Shown here: one piece after another, positions 54,405 to 64,000 of the stretch
Layout: each line of letters opens with the position of its first letter
Position numbering within the stretch: position 1 is the first letter of the stretch
NCBI GenBank assembly: GCA_973895155.1
Contig: OZ316892.1
Location: forward strand, 28,706,001 to 28,770,000
From: Marsupella aquatica
Taxonomy: Eukaryota; Marchantiophyta
DNA: 64,000 nucleotides
Direction: 5' to 3'
Notes under the pieces: model-generated
What the model was told of the DNA's origin: nothing
Databases searched by the model: none
What the model saw: the letters and a program-made list of their open reading frames with translations, nothing else
Translations under genes and position numbers: made by a program

Positions 54405-57400
54405 ATGCCGGATTACAACCCGAATCCGACGGGGGAGGGCCCGATGAGGAGGCCAGTGCGAGCTGCTCCGCGACGGCGCTACGGACCCGGAGGACTGCCC
54501 ACCGAAGGCGTAGATCCCGCCCCGACAGTCCATCCGGCAGCACCATGGATCGCCCTCCTCCTGATCGCTGCCTTTCTCGCGTTGCAGCTCTATCCGGCGA
54601 CGCATTTCAGGCACCCTAAGGACCCCAGTCGGAGCTGGGTGGAGTTCAAGAGGACTGACACGGGGGAAATGGATCATCAGGCCACTTGGAGGGAGGCCCA
54701 TCGGATATGGTTTGGCCGCGACCCTGGGGATCGAGTGAATGTGCAGAAGGCTGTATCCGAGCAGGACGCCATAACCGAGGAGGTCATGGATTCATTTTTT
54801 ATCAAGGACGTGCATGTCTTCCTCTCTACGGACGAGCAGGACCTCCGGCCCTTGGCCGTTGTGATCAATTCGACCATCAGTAACGCCGCGTAAGTGTGGC
54901 TTTCAATTTTATCTCCCAAGGGGCTGGTTATCATGCTTCTGTTGATTGACTTGAGCTTAAAGACATTGTTCACATGGTCATACCGTAATTTTCCAATTGA
55001 AAGAAAGTGAACCATGGGGTACTCCCGCAAGTCGGTCAACACTTTACACAAATAGTTACCAGAGACATTCGGTCTTTTGAAATACTAAACAGTTTTCGTC
55101 CTCTCTATGAATGAGTTAGTCTGTGAGTCACCCAGTCACTCACCCAGTAATTTGTGTCCCTTTTCTTCCTTCCAGTGAATCTAATTTTTGTTCCTTTGAG
55201 AGCCATTTCGTGAATTTGATGGGGATTCTTGAAATCAGCGTTGTATTTTCCTGCCTGATTGATTTCGTTTGGATTTGTGGGCCTACTGCTGAGTTTGAGC
55301 ACCCCATTGGATTGTCGGATTCTCCTGAAGTGGAGCCACACTCTCTCTGCTGCTGAATGGAGCTCACAATATGACTCTGTGTTTCTTGTTAGGACGGTTC
55401 CACCTTCATTGGACTTTCTGGTTCTCGTTTCGCCGTTTTACCTCCATTGCGCAACCCCTGCTGCGAAGTTTGTGATCAGGATTTGAATTTGAGTATGATG
55501 TTGTACGCTGAATTACATTTGAGATGCGTTCGAATGTGTGCTATAGTGCCTTTGGGGAGCTTATAAAGTCTTCGTTTTTGGTAGAATGCAGTCATCCGGA
55601 CCGTATCAAATTTCATTTGGTTATTCCCGAAAGTGACAGCAAGATAGAGTTCTACAAGCTTATGTCGTTTTTCCCGGGAGTCTCTATCGAAATTATCAGG
55701 TACTTACTTTTCATAGCCTGACAGGCACTCGCCTCTCACAACAAGTAGTGCATTTGCCTCCCGACAAGTACTGTTGCATACACAAGATGTCTTTCACCGT
55801 TTGCTTGGCACAGGACTCCAACCTCAAAAGGAGCCTCGCCGAATGTACGTAGGATATTGGTTTAGTCGTTGGACAGCAGAAGAAGTTGTGAAGGCTCTTC
55901 GACATTATTTGATGGGCAGCCATCGGAAGGTGCAGGCGTTTAGCCGGCACGATGGTGGGAGATGGAACTGACCCCTATTTTCAACCTTTTTTAACTCTCC
56001 AGTCAAGGCATCGGCTTAGCGAAGATTAGGGAGCTCATCGGGTATCAAAAGGACAGCAAAGCTCGGAAGGAGCTCACAACCCCTTATAATTTTGTCCTAT
56101 ATTATCTTCCACAGCTGCTGAAAGACAGGGACATTGACAAGTTCATCTATCTCGATACCGATGTTGTCGTCGAGGTATGCCACACAATTAAAGGACTATG
56201 GAACTGTCTTCTGGGTGCTTTGGATAATTGCTGCTGCTCAGAATTTGCATACGTCTGAATGCGTTAGCTGCCAGTTGGTGTAGCTGTGTGTTCGACATCT
56301 TGAAATTTCGAATAAATCTAGATGTAGACCTCCCTGAGCTCTCTATGATCTTGACTGATACTCCAGAGGTCTTCTGTTAAGCTGTTTTCCGTCTGGGCGC
56401 CGCTGCATGAATGTATGATTATTGCTCTTACGACTCCTTTCGAAGAATAAATGAATGGATGGTCTGTTTGTAACGTAGACAGGATCCAATCACAGAAGAC
56501 ACTCGTAACTTGAAAATTCTTAGCAAATAAAGGTTAATTGTACGTAGTGCTTAATAGAGCACCACAATTTTGTATTTATTTGGGTTATTCTCTGGGTATG
56601 TTTGCCCTCCGTTCGCAATTTCATGCTCATTAACGTAGTCCCTTTGTTGTGCAGGGTGACATAGAGGAACTCTACCGCAGAAGCCTCGGAGGCTATCCGG
56701 TTGCGGCTGTGAAAGACTGTTCGCAGCGTTTTGAGATCTATTTTGATTTCAAGCAATTGAAGGAGATACACACAAGAGAAAATGGTTCAAAATCTTGGCT
56801 ACCCACCAAGCTATTCGATGAACAAGAGTGTGTCTATAACAGAGGTGCTTTGTTGATAGATGTCAAGCAGTGGATCCGACAGAATGTAACTCAGACAATC
56901 GAATGGTGGATGAAAGAATTCAACAATACCGACAAAGCTCTATACAAGTAAGTCCCAACTCCGAAGACGGGAAATCTGGCTGATACAGATTTTGTCAATC
57001 TAAATTTCCTTCAGCCACTTAGTAAATAAACCACCTGGAGTACGGCACGGTGTCGAATCTGGAGCAGTATACAATTTGTTTAACATTATGGACAGTGCCA
57101 TGCAAGAAACGCCGTAGAACCGTCCTTTTCAAAAGTTTTGTTTCAGTGATTATAGCCTTAGCACAACGAGTTTGGTTGGAGTTTGGATTTGTGAATGTCT
57201 AGATATCTAGATGGACCGTTGTGTAGTCTGGACACCGATCAGATAGCGCTAAGTGTGGACTTCCTTGTTTCCTGATTTGCAGACATGGACTATCTCAGCC
57301 GCCCTTTCTGCTGTCATTATATAAGAATTACAAGGAACTGGGACCCGAATGGAATGTTCGAGGGCTTGGACGGAATAAATTCAGTGAAAAAGAGATGGAT

Positions 57401-57628
57401 TTCTTTGCTGAATCGTTTGGTCGGAGACCCCAGCTGACACCGTTTGTATCGATCGATAGTGACCATGCAAAGATTCTTCATTTCAGTGGGAAGTACAAGC
57501 CCTGGAAGATCGGTAGAGTTCGGCTCCCAGATCAAGATGTGGTTTCGTTATGTGGAGAAGAAAGCAAGGAGTGTTACAAGCTTTGGTGGGAGTATCTCGA
57601 TGGAAAAGCTGAAGCTGCATTTAAATGA
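54405..57628 (+). CDS. GT8-family glycosyltransferase, type II membrane (five exons)
   Basis: Exons 54405-54889, 55592-55699, 56003-56174, 56655-56947 and 57283-57628 join in frame into 467 aa; all borders are GT..AG. Residues 47-63 form a membrane anchor after a basic, Pro-rich cytosolic tail, so the enzyme is a Golgi or ER type II protein. The catalytic domain starts at VHVFLSTDEQDLRPLAV. The Mn-binding DxD is YLDTDVVVE (Asp249, Asp251). NRGALLIDVKQW fits the 'N-x-G-x-LLIDL' motif, and HFSGKYKPW (419-427) is the family's C-terminal 'HxxGxxKPW' metal and donor site. GT8 enzymes are retaining transferases using UDP-sugars (glucose, galactose, galacturonate). The acceptor cannot be told. Its general layout is like plant GATL/GAUT-type enzymes, though the sequence is not clearly one of them. 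Convergent with the neighbour at 58004. Confidence 0.9.
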
Positions 57629-58003
57629 TTTTTTGTGCAAACATGAGATGCCTTATCCATGAAGCGGGGGCTTGGTGAAAGTCTGACACTGCCCAACACA
57701 TTTAAGTATGCTTTTGGGGAACCAAGTAGGAAAAAAAGTAATTATAGTACCCGAAGGGAACTATGGAGGCATAAGGAGTGCAGTGACCTTAGTTTCAATG
57801 ACACAAGCTTAGTAGTCTCCTCCGGTCACAATTGTAGCAGGGAGCTGAATGCATAAAGTAAAAATAGTTTTCCATAGCGGAGCTTGTACAAATTTTGGCC
57901 TGAGAGCAATTGTTCAGAAATCCACGATGGTTTCATTCGAATTGTTCTTCAGAGGCAAAAGTCCAGCACAGATATCACTGATAAAGGCTGGTTTGAGAAC
58001 TCA
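57629..58003. other. 375-bp convergent intergenic gap
   Basis: It contains the 3' ends of the GT8 gene (plus) and the Crinkler/RHS-like gene (minus). No further gene is supported. Confidence 0.6.
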
Positions 58004-59566
58004 TTACTCAGATGAGAAAATGAGCCTACCTTTCTTTACGATTTCCATTTCTGTATACTTCTCCCAACCTATGAATGCATCCAACAAACCTGCTTCACTG
58101 ACTTCAGAAATTTCAGGTTTGACGTCTTTAGGAGACAAGAAGAAAATCTCCAACACTTTTATCTTCATATGCTCACTCACTTGAGTCACTAGCTTGTGAA
58201 ACTGCTCTATTTTGAACGAGTGTTTTGAAGCTGTCCGCAATTGGACGAATTGCAGCTTCCGTTCTGACTTGTTGATGAACACTGCATCGTAACCAGCTTC
58301 GTTCCACTTCTGAGGTTTCCACCATAGGGCATCATCCGGAACACCTTGGATGTTGGAGGTGTCAACCAAATAGACTTCCGAGCTAGGCCATGTTTCTGGA
58401 ACACTGTCTTTGACATGAACTGTGACACCTTCATGATGGATTTTGGCAAAAAAACGCATTTCAAATAACCAACCATCCATGGCAGGATTCCAGTGTTGTC
58501 TCAGACATTGTGAAAGGCGATCTACTAACTGTGGCCCCCATTTCAGTGCCACTTGGGTTGCAGCAAAACGGCTGACAATGGAATACCTTTTTCTGTCGGA
58601 CCGGGAATTCTTGTAAGAACTAAACAGGCAGGCCGCAACGTCGCTTGAGCCCACGCCTCTGGTGTCGTCTATGTATGGCAGGACATCAGTAACACACTCG
58701 AGCACTGTGCAAATTGAGTTGGTCACCATCTGCGTGGAGAATTGGAACATATAGCGACATGAACCTCCTCCAAAATAAAATTTTGATTCCACCAATTCTT
58801 CACGAGAGATGCCCTCACCTGCTTCCGTTGCGTCCAAACTGAGTTTGACATTGTTGTAGAACTCATCGTCCTTCACTGCTTCTATATACTGTTCCTTCGT
58901 CCAGGACTCAAGGAAAAACGCTTGACAATTTAATCTTGCATTCACCACTTCGTTACTCTTACCACGCTTTGACATTGAGCATATGAAAACTAAACGGCGC
59001 TTTCCATAGTTTCCTTGAAGCCAGAATTTACATATATCTTCAACGTGGGTGTGCTGATTGTGGTCAGCTGTAAAACCATCAACAAAAACCACGTGCTGCT
59101 GGTCATCGTATACGGCATCTAGAAAGGTCACTACACTCTCTGGGTCACGGCTGACAAGAGTCCGCTTGGCAGAGCCCTCAACCTGGACACACTCCAGCAG
59201 TCTCCCCTCGAGATGTATCCACGAAAATGCCCAGATGAGCCGGGGGAGGGTCCACGCAAACGCCAGAACTGTATTAGACTTCCCTATCCCTGGCGATCCC
59301 AGAATCCATCCTACTGTGTAGGGATTTTGCTTACCCCCTGCGGATACTAATCTCGGAGTGTAGAGCGCATTCTCAAGGAAACTGAAAAGCTGGTGAAATT
59401 GTTCGCGGCAAAACAGGGACTCACTTGCAATATCGAGACCAGAATCTTTGAGGTGTAACTTGGACAACTCAAAAAATTTGTTCTCTGGGTTGTAAGCTAG
59501 TTGGCCTGGTGCATGTAGTTCACATATCACCGGATCAATCCGTGTTCGTTTTTTTGGCATCTCCAT
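58004..59566 (-). CDS. Crinkler/RHS-like P-loop NTPase with restriction-like nuclease domain
   Basis: The intronless, intact frame gives 520 aa from the ATG at 59566. The N-terminus MEMPKKRTR is a nuclear-localisation-like basic patch. A STAND/AAA-type P-loop NTPase follows: Walker A GSPGIGKS at 90-97, Walker B HVVFVDGF at 158-165, an RRLVFICSM strand near 190, and FGGGSCRYMF near 265-274, like the 'GGxxRYxF' motif of Crinkler and trypanosome RHS proteins. Residues 365-480 match the fused PD-(D/E)XK nuclease: GWLFEMRFF (Glu369), YDAVF (Asp427), QFVQLRTASKHSFK (Gln442, His449, Lys452). In oomycete and fungal Crinklers this NTPase-nuclease is a secreted nuclear toxin; in trypanosomes RHS proteins affect transcription. 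The LFLAK-type secretion header is absent, so it should act in the cell that makes it. All catalytic residues seem present. Role unknown. Confidence 0.82.
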   Translation of the reverse strand: MEMPKKRTRIDPVICELHAPGQLAYNPENKFFELSKLHLKDSGLDIASESLFCREQFHQLFSFLENALYTPRLVSAGGKQNPYTVGWILGSPGIGKSNTVLAFAWTLPRLIWAFSWIHLEGRLLECVQVEGSAKRTLVSRDPESVVTFLDAVYDDQQHVVFVDGFTADHNQHTHVEDICKFWLQGNYGKRRLVFICSMSKRGKSNEVVNARLNCQAFFLESWTKEQYIEAVKDDEFYNNVKLSLDATEAGEGISREELVESKFYFGGGSCRYMFQFSTQMVTNSICTVLECVTDVLPYIDDTRGVGSSDVAACLFSSYKNSRSDRKRYSIVSRFAATQVALKWGPQLVDRLSQCLRQHWNPAMDGWLFEMRFFAKIHHEGVTVHVKDSVPETWPSSEVYLVDTSNIQGVPDDALWWKPQKWNEAGYDAVFINKSERKLQFVQLRTASKHSFKIEQFHKLVTQVSEHMKIKVLEIFFLSPKDVKPEISEVSEAGLLDAFIGWEKYTEMEIVKKGRLIFSSE

Positions 59567-59640
59567 CGTGCCCACCGGCAGCGTACCCACTCGCCCAACA
59601 ACGCCAAAGTATGTAACTAGCTTACGTCATGGTGACCACG
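59567..59640. promoter_or_regulatory. very short 5' flank between the Crinkler-like gene and the copia fragment
   Basis: Copia-like coding sequence is last recognisable near 59700-59705, about 135 bp from the ATG at 59566. Any promoter of the NTPase-nuclease gene must lie in this gap or within the retroelement fragment. No TATA box is evident. Confidence 0.4.
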
Positions 59641-59699
59641 GAGGCCGCCCTGCCAGAGGGCAGGTGAGTGGAAGCAGCCGGGTTGTGCTTGCAGGTCGA

Positions 59700-59845
59700 A
59701 GCTGCAAATTAGAAAGTAATCCTTTCTTTTGAAGAATAACCAAACCTTTTTCACTCATGTGACCCAAACGGAAGTGCCACAGCCGGGCCGTCTCCTCATG
59801 AGATAAGGTTACATTGGCTTCATCATAAATTACACTGCCCTCCAA
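59700..59845 (-). pseudogene. copia GAG-pre-integrase domain (truncated)
   Basis: LWHFRLGHMSEKGLVILQKK is the GAG-pre-integrase hallmark (W-H-x-R-L-G-H). After LLSNL the sequence stops resembling copia, where a 'CExCxxGK' segment should follow. This marks the truncation near 59700. Confidence 0.9.
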
Positions 59846-59915
59846 AATTTATAGATTGCTATGTCTCTTTCCCTTCAATACAACTTTAGTACCAGTTGAT
59901 ACCTGAAGGACACCA

Positions 59916-60200
59916 TTAGCAGAACTCAATTGATGGCCATTTGCTTCTAAAACTCCAAGTGAAATGAGATTTTTCATCATGTTGGGAATATGTAGACCTC
60001 ACATTTCTCAACGTTCTCACAGCACCATCAAACATCTGAAATCTTACAGATCCAAGTCCAACAACTTGACATGGGATTCCATTTCCCATCAACACTGACC
60101 CATTGGAAACCGTGTAAGAACTAAAAAAATCTCTCATAGAGCAAATATGAAAAGTACATGCACTATCTAGAATCCAGTCATCACTACCTGGATTTGACAC
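59916..60200 (-). pseudogene. copia aspartic protease region (broken)
   Basis: DDWILDSACTFHICS carries the protease active site D-S-A, then FFSSY, VLMGNGIPCQVVGLGSV and VRTLRNVR, all typical of copia proteases. The frame shifts after about 75 codons, before the GAG-pre-integrase domain. Confidence 0.88.
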
Positions 60201-60308
60201 TACGTTGAGAGCATAACCTTGACATCATAATATGTCATCATTATCGAGTAAATCTACCTCATGCGAGCTCGATGCCGCGTTAGCAAATGCAGTAGGGACC
60301 TTTACTCG

Positions 60309-60350
60309 ACAATCCCTTTTCATGTGGCCAGGCTTGCCACAATTCCAACA
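60309..60350 (-). pseudogene. gag zinc knuckle CCHC
   Basis: The minus strand reads CWNCGKPGHMKRDC, a perfect C-x2-C-x4-H-x4-C nucleocapsid knuckle. It lies between the UBN2-type gag region and the protease, as expected for copia. Confidence 0.9.
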
Positions 60351-60584
60351 TGCAAGAGGTTCCTCTCTTGCAATTTTCCTCTGGATTTAGATCTCCCCCG
60401 TGATGTAGATAAACCTGTTTTGTCCATTCGTGCGCTGCGCTGCTCTTCCCCTGTTCACATTGAGCGCAGTGCCAGAAGAAGATGCTCTCTGTGATTGACC
60501 CAGCTTCTTCTAAGCATCATCAGACAATAAAGAGCTCACCACCTCATTATACAAAATGGACTTCAGATCTCTATACAAGAGCAC

Positions 60585-61267
60585 CTATTTCAAGCCCTGA
60601 TATGACGGCGGTAAGGAGCTTAGCAAAAGCAAGGCCTTATCCTCATCTTCAACTCCTTTTCCCACGTCTGACAGATCCACCGCTAGACTGTCAAACTCAT
60701 CCAGGTGATCATGCATGTTGCTCCCTTCCTTGAGCCTGAGGCTCATCAAGAGAGACTTCTTGTACAACCGGTCTCATGCATCTTCCCGGTAGTACGTACG
60801 TCTCTCTTAGAGCCTTGAATAGTGACGCACAATCCGCATAATCATCCAGCTGCTTGATGATGTGCGGCTTGAGATATAGCATCACTGCGTTGACAACAAT
60901 CACCTGCGTTCACACAAATCTCCTCCTCTCCATCATACTACTCTCGCAAAGAAAGCAGATGAGCTAAGCCCATGGCCCGTAGAACACTCTTCACTTGCTT
61001 CTCCCACAACAAGTAATCAGTACGACCATCGTACTTCTCCACCTCAAACTTCACTCCTCCAAATCTAGTCATCTCCCTCTTCTTCCCAACTATCGACAAC
61101 TCTGGTAGTAAGACACCTTCCTCCACTGCACGCCGCACCGGTGATGGTACCGGTGTAACTAGTTCTTCCTCAAACGGTAGCAGCTCCTCCTCAGACTCTC
61201 CGTCTGACCGTCGTGATCCTGAAGCTCCACCAACGCCAATTCTTCCAGTATCCTCCGAGTCACTCAT
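60585..61267 (-). pseudogene. copia gag (frameshifted)
   Basis: From the ATG at 61267 (MSDSEDT) the frame runs to 60938 with FEVEKYDGRTDYLLWEKQVK, the usual gag start. It then shifts. 60903-60709 has LKPHIIKQLDD and LFKALRETYV, and 60767-60585 has MHDHLDEFDSLAVDLSDVG and LLSSLPPSY, the UBN2 gag core. At least two frameshifts break it. Confidence 0.88.
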
Positions 61268-61639
61268 ATGAAACAATCACGAAAAAACTTCTTTTTTCAA
61301 AACTTCTCACAAAACTCAAAACTCAACACCGCCGCGTAGCCCATGAAGCTAGGAGTCCAATACTGAAAGCCGAAGTCAAAATCAAAATTCGACGGAAAAG
61401 TTATTCAAATTTTGGTCAGGGTGGGTAAAACCTTGGGAAACTCCCCTATTTTTCCCACCTCAGAGAATAACTGAAATACCCTATACAACCCATCGTCAGA
61501 ACCGTGATGTGATCGGTGCGCCACGTTGCTAACTCTAGTGGCAACGTCCTCACCGAAAAAGAACCAAAAAAGTTATCGTTCGGCGGAGAGAATCTTTGTC
61601 TGACGGCCAAAAAATAGCTCTCTGTTTTTTGGGAATATT

Positions 61640-62285
61640 CCCGCACAGTCCGACAGGTCTCACAGGGGACCGTTCCCCCTGTCGTGGCGGTTAAAACGGA
61701 GGGCGGCAGGTCCCGGCTCCAAGTAAAACAAGAAAGAAGGAAAAAGGTTAAAACCGGGCCCTAAATGGGTCCTTAGTGTCCCTTAAATCCTAAAAATACA
61801 AGGTATAAAAAAAGGCGCATCTGCGTCATATAGGCGATGCGAGGCGGGCCAGGCACCGTCGAGGGTTGAGGAGGGGAAAATACAGGGAGAAATACGCCGG
61901 CAGGGCGCGAGCCGGTAGGGAGGGCGCGGGGGTTCGCGAGGGCAGGTTATCGGCTGCCAGCGGCAGTAGGCAGCACGATGGCGGAGGCGTATACGGGCTC
62001 GCTTAGGGTCCGGGGCGCGGGGCCCTGCGGGCTTGCAAAGGAAGTGTGCGTCGAAGGGCCGGCCGTCGCAAGGGCGTACATGGTGGTCGCGGGGGGGCGC
62101 GGGGAGGTAGTGTCGGGCAGCTGCCGGGCAGCAGCAATCGCGCCGGCCGGCGCTGCGCAGGGGCCTTGTAATACGGGGTGCAAGGAGGGGGGAAAACAAA
62201 TACACAGGGGGAGGAGTCGGGCCCGAGGTACGAGGTGTGTGTATACACCTCGTATACACACACAGGGACCAAACCCCCTTTAAAC
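61640..62285 (-). other. GC-rich block in the copia leader
   Basis: The block is far richer in G and C than its surroundings and contains a palindrome, 'gtgtgtatac' and its complement around 62235-62262. Open frames up to 176 codons are Pro/Arg-rich and show no family motif; I regard them as non-coding. It may be an insertion into the leader or part of a structured RNA leader. Confidence 0.45.
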
Positions 62286-62989
62286 GCCAAAAATGACCCC
62301 CCCATGCAAGCAAAAATCAGTCACACACCTTAATTGCCGCTGATTTAAACGAGAAAAGTGAATGCCACCGACGGGAAATGTTGCCGAATTGCACTGGCAC
62401 AGTCTGCAACTCCAGCAGAGTAAATTATTTCCGCCGCGTCGCCTTCACTCCGCGTCAAGTGCCAATCCCGGGCTCAAAACGACCGCCTCGTCGTGATCAA
62501 ACCGTTGAGCCATGGCACTTCGCGTCTCTTCCAACCAGTCGGACGTCACGAAGGGAACCCGATTCAGATGAGAACAAGCTCTAGAGCTTGTGAAAAAACC
62601 TGAACGCCTCCTTCACTCGTCACGACGCACTCGGTAACAACTCGGCAACAATCCAACTACCAAAACGACCAGCTCGCGTCAACCTTCAACATGAGCTATA
62701 ATGTGCGATCCCTCCCGCACCGCACAGCTCACACTGTTAAAAACGCGAACTCTGGTCTCTCCCCCGAAATACCGTCGAACACGAATAAACCCTGAACGAC
62801 GCAAACTTCGATTCCTCCGCACCACGGATACCGATCAGCGAGTTCTAACCATTGTTAGAAAGCCCTCTCACTAACCTAGCCGCATAGCCACACACATTCA
62901 AGTTTCATGCGACGAAACTTCGAATGTGCCACCGACAATGAATGCTGGAAAAAACCTATCACGAAAAAACCTCGTCACCTCCCAGGCAT

Positions 62990-63001
62990 GCTCTGATACC
63001 A
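62990..63001 (-). promoter_or_regulatory. primer-binding site, initiator tRNA-Met
   Basis: The minus strand reads TGGTATCAGAGC two bases after the LTR end. This is complementary to the 3' end of plant initiator tRNA-Met and is the classic primer site of plant copia elements. Confidence 0.95.
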
Positions 63002-63003
63002 CT

Positions 63004-63347
63004 TGTTGAGCATATCCGACATTCGTAACGGTAAGCCCATGAACCATCCAACGCACAAGAGTCGACACACAGAGATACGTGGTTCACCTCCACATGAGGC
63101 TACGTCCACGGGAACACAAAGGAGCTTTACTACACTCTAGGTCGACCGGCCATACCAAGCATCCATAGCACAAGCTCTCCCTATCTCTCAACTAGCTCCG
63201 TAACAATGAGCCTAAGTTCCACCAGGGTCTGGCATCAGCCCCGGCTATATGCACAACAGCACTACTGCTAACATTAGCTAAGTCCTAACCCAAGTTAGAC
63301 TAATTGTGGTTAGGTCATGAGTCACAAGACTAGAGCAATATCTAACA
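63004..63347 (-). repeat. copia 5' LTR (344 bp)
   Basis: On the minus strand it runs from TGTTAGATATTGC to GCTCAACA. It aligns with 2500-2844 along its whole length, with only scattered differences. It should carry the element's promoter. Confidence 0.93.
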
Positions 63348-64000
63348 TACTTAGGGTTTATGTCACTTACGTGACCCATGCACTACTGACATGCACAGTT
63401 ACCTTTTGATGGTAGTACTACACATGATCAACTGACCACTTTGTTATCCAGATGCATAGTGTGTCTGATTAATTGTGTGGTAAGCCATCACACAAGAATG
63501 TTGTTGTATGGAGTGGAGGTCCACTAGGAGAGAATCTGAAATTTTGAGGCCATTGGGAGAGAATCTGAAATACATTTTGATCCATTGAGAGAGAATCTCC
63601 ATCAAAAGAAAAAGTTTTGTCTGCAGGTTCACTTAGTATATATAGCAAACTTTGGCCAAAGATCCTATTCCTCTCATTTTGCGGTGAACTTTGGCCAAAG
63701 ACCATGTGATCCAACAAACTTTCACATCCTCTGGCCTCCTGTGATTTTGGAGTGAAGTTTGGCCAAAGAACATATTATATGATTTACTCTGGAATCAAGT
63801 GCCCTCCTCCCATTTTGTAAAGTGAACTTTGTCACAAAACCGTAAACTTGCGGTGGAGATTGTCAGAAATTTGGGCAAATGTCATATTTCTGGGGTGGAG
63901 ATTTAGAGATTCAAGGAGAGAATGCAAACTCTCTACAGAAACTCGTTTCGTTTTGTAAAGTGGCCCAAAGCTGGTGTCCGTCGAAAGTAAAGACAGTTTC
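63348..64000. repeat. intergenic with short direct repeats
   Basis: 'ggagagaatctgaaa' occurs at 63529 and 63554, with a third variant near 63590. 'gtgaa(c/g)tttggccaaaga' recurs at about 63645, 63684 and 63752, and a variant near 63822. No gene is seen. Confidence 0.7.

Larger units (their letters stand above)
59640..63347 (-). mobile_element. Ty1/copia retrotransposon, 5' half, truncated
   Basis: Read on the minus strand, the parts come in order: 5' LTR (63347-63004), primer-binding site (63001-62990), a long leader, gag, zinc knuckle, protease and the GAG-pre-integrase domain. Homology stops near 59700, and integrase, RT, RNase H and the 3' LTR are absent. gag carries frameshifts. The LTR belongs to the same family as 2500-2844. 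The leader (62989-61268, about 1.7 kb) is unusually long and has a GC-rich block (61840-62280). Confidence 0.92.

Noticed and set aside
61783-62313. 176-codon frame in the copia leader
   Set aside because: GC-rich, Pro/Arg-rich, with overlapping frames on both strands and no recognisable motif; it lies within the retroelement leader.
1-63347. The two copia halves as one element split by a 60-kb inversion
   Set aside because: Orientation and missing parts fit (5' half minus at the right, 3' half plus at the left). However, the 5 bases outside the LTRs (aagta read on the minus strand at 63348-63352; gtttg at 2845-2849) do not match as target duplications, and the left copy's own 5' half may simply lie beyond the window.

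Overview
The window looks like nuclear DNA of a green plant, probably a non-seed land plant or a close streptophyte alga. The evidence is: spliced genes with GT..AG introns of about 140-1900 bp; a plant-type tRNA-Gly(GCC); a late-embryogenesis-abundant (LEA group 1) gene; Ty1/copia elements with an initiator-tRNA-Met primer site; and many transposons. The species cannot be fixed from sequence alone. About 85% of the window is intergenic, mostly transposon debris and locally duplicated sequence.

Layout. 1-2844: 3' part of a decayed copia element (+), ending in a 345-bp LTR. 3226-5968: a complete small non-coding LTR element (-) with matching TTTAT target duplications. 6500-12100: tandem duplications around an unrecognised 306-aa gene (8492-9412, -) and a 679-bp hAT-like miniature transposon full of G-rich repeats (9739-10417). 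16783-17973: an intronless secreted PAF-acetylhydrolase-like lipase of fungal type. 18480-19360 and 34900-37590: truncated and longer copies of an R2-like non-LTR retrotransposon (both -). 19878-21058 and 32459-34316: Helitron-like elements. 24582-26331: four-exon ADP-ribosylglycohydrolase (-). 28682-29882: broken F-box/Kelch gene (-). 39320-40273: single-pass membrane protein with a Cys-rich PAN/apple-like module. 44174-47303: ATP12, the mitochondrial F1-ATPase assembly factor, with a duplicated exon in intron 2. 48401-50709: LEA_1 gene, followed by decayed repeats of its own 3' end. 52628-52698: tRNA-Gly. 54405-57628: five-exon GT8 glycosyltransferase. 58004-59566 (-): a Crinkler/RHS-like P-loop NTPase fused to a restriction-like nuclease. 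59640-63347 (-): 5' half of a second copia element, same family as the first, truncated right at the Crinkler-like gene.

The genes do not form a pathway or operon. Housekeeping genes (ATP12, GT8, LEA, ADP-ribosylglycohydrolase, tRNA) sit among mobile elements. Two loci look foreign or mobile in origin: the fungal-type hydrolase and the Crinkler/RHS-like NTPase-nuclease. Spliced genes were assembled by hand from reading frame, splice consensus and family motifs; no alignment or transcript data were available.
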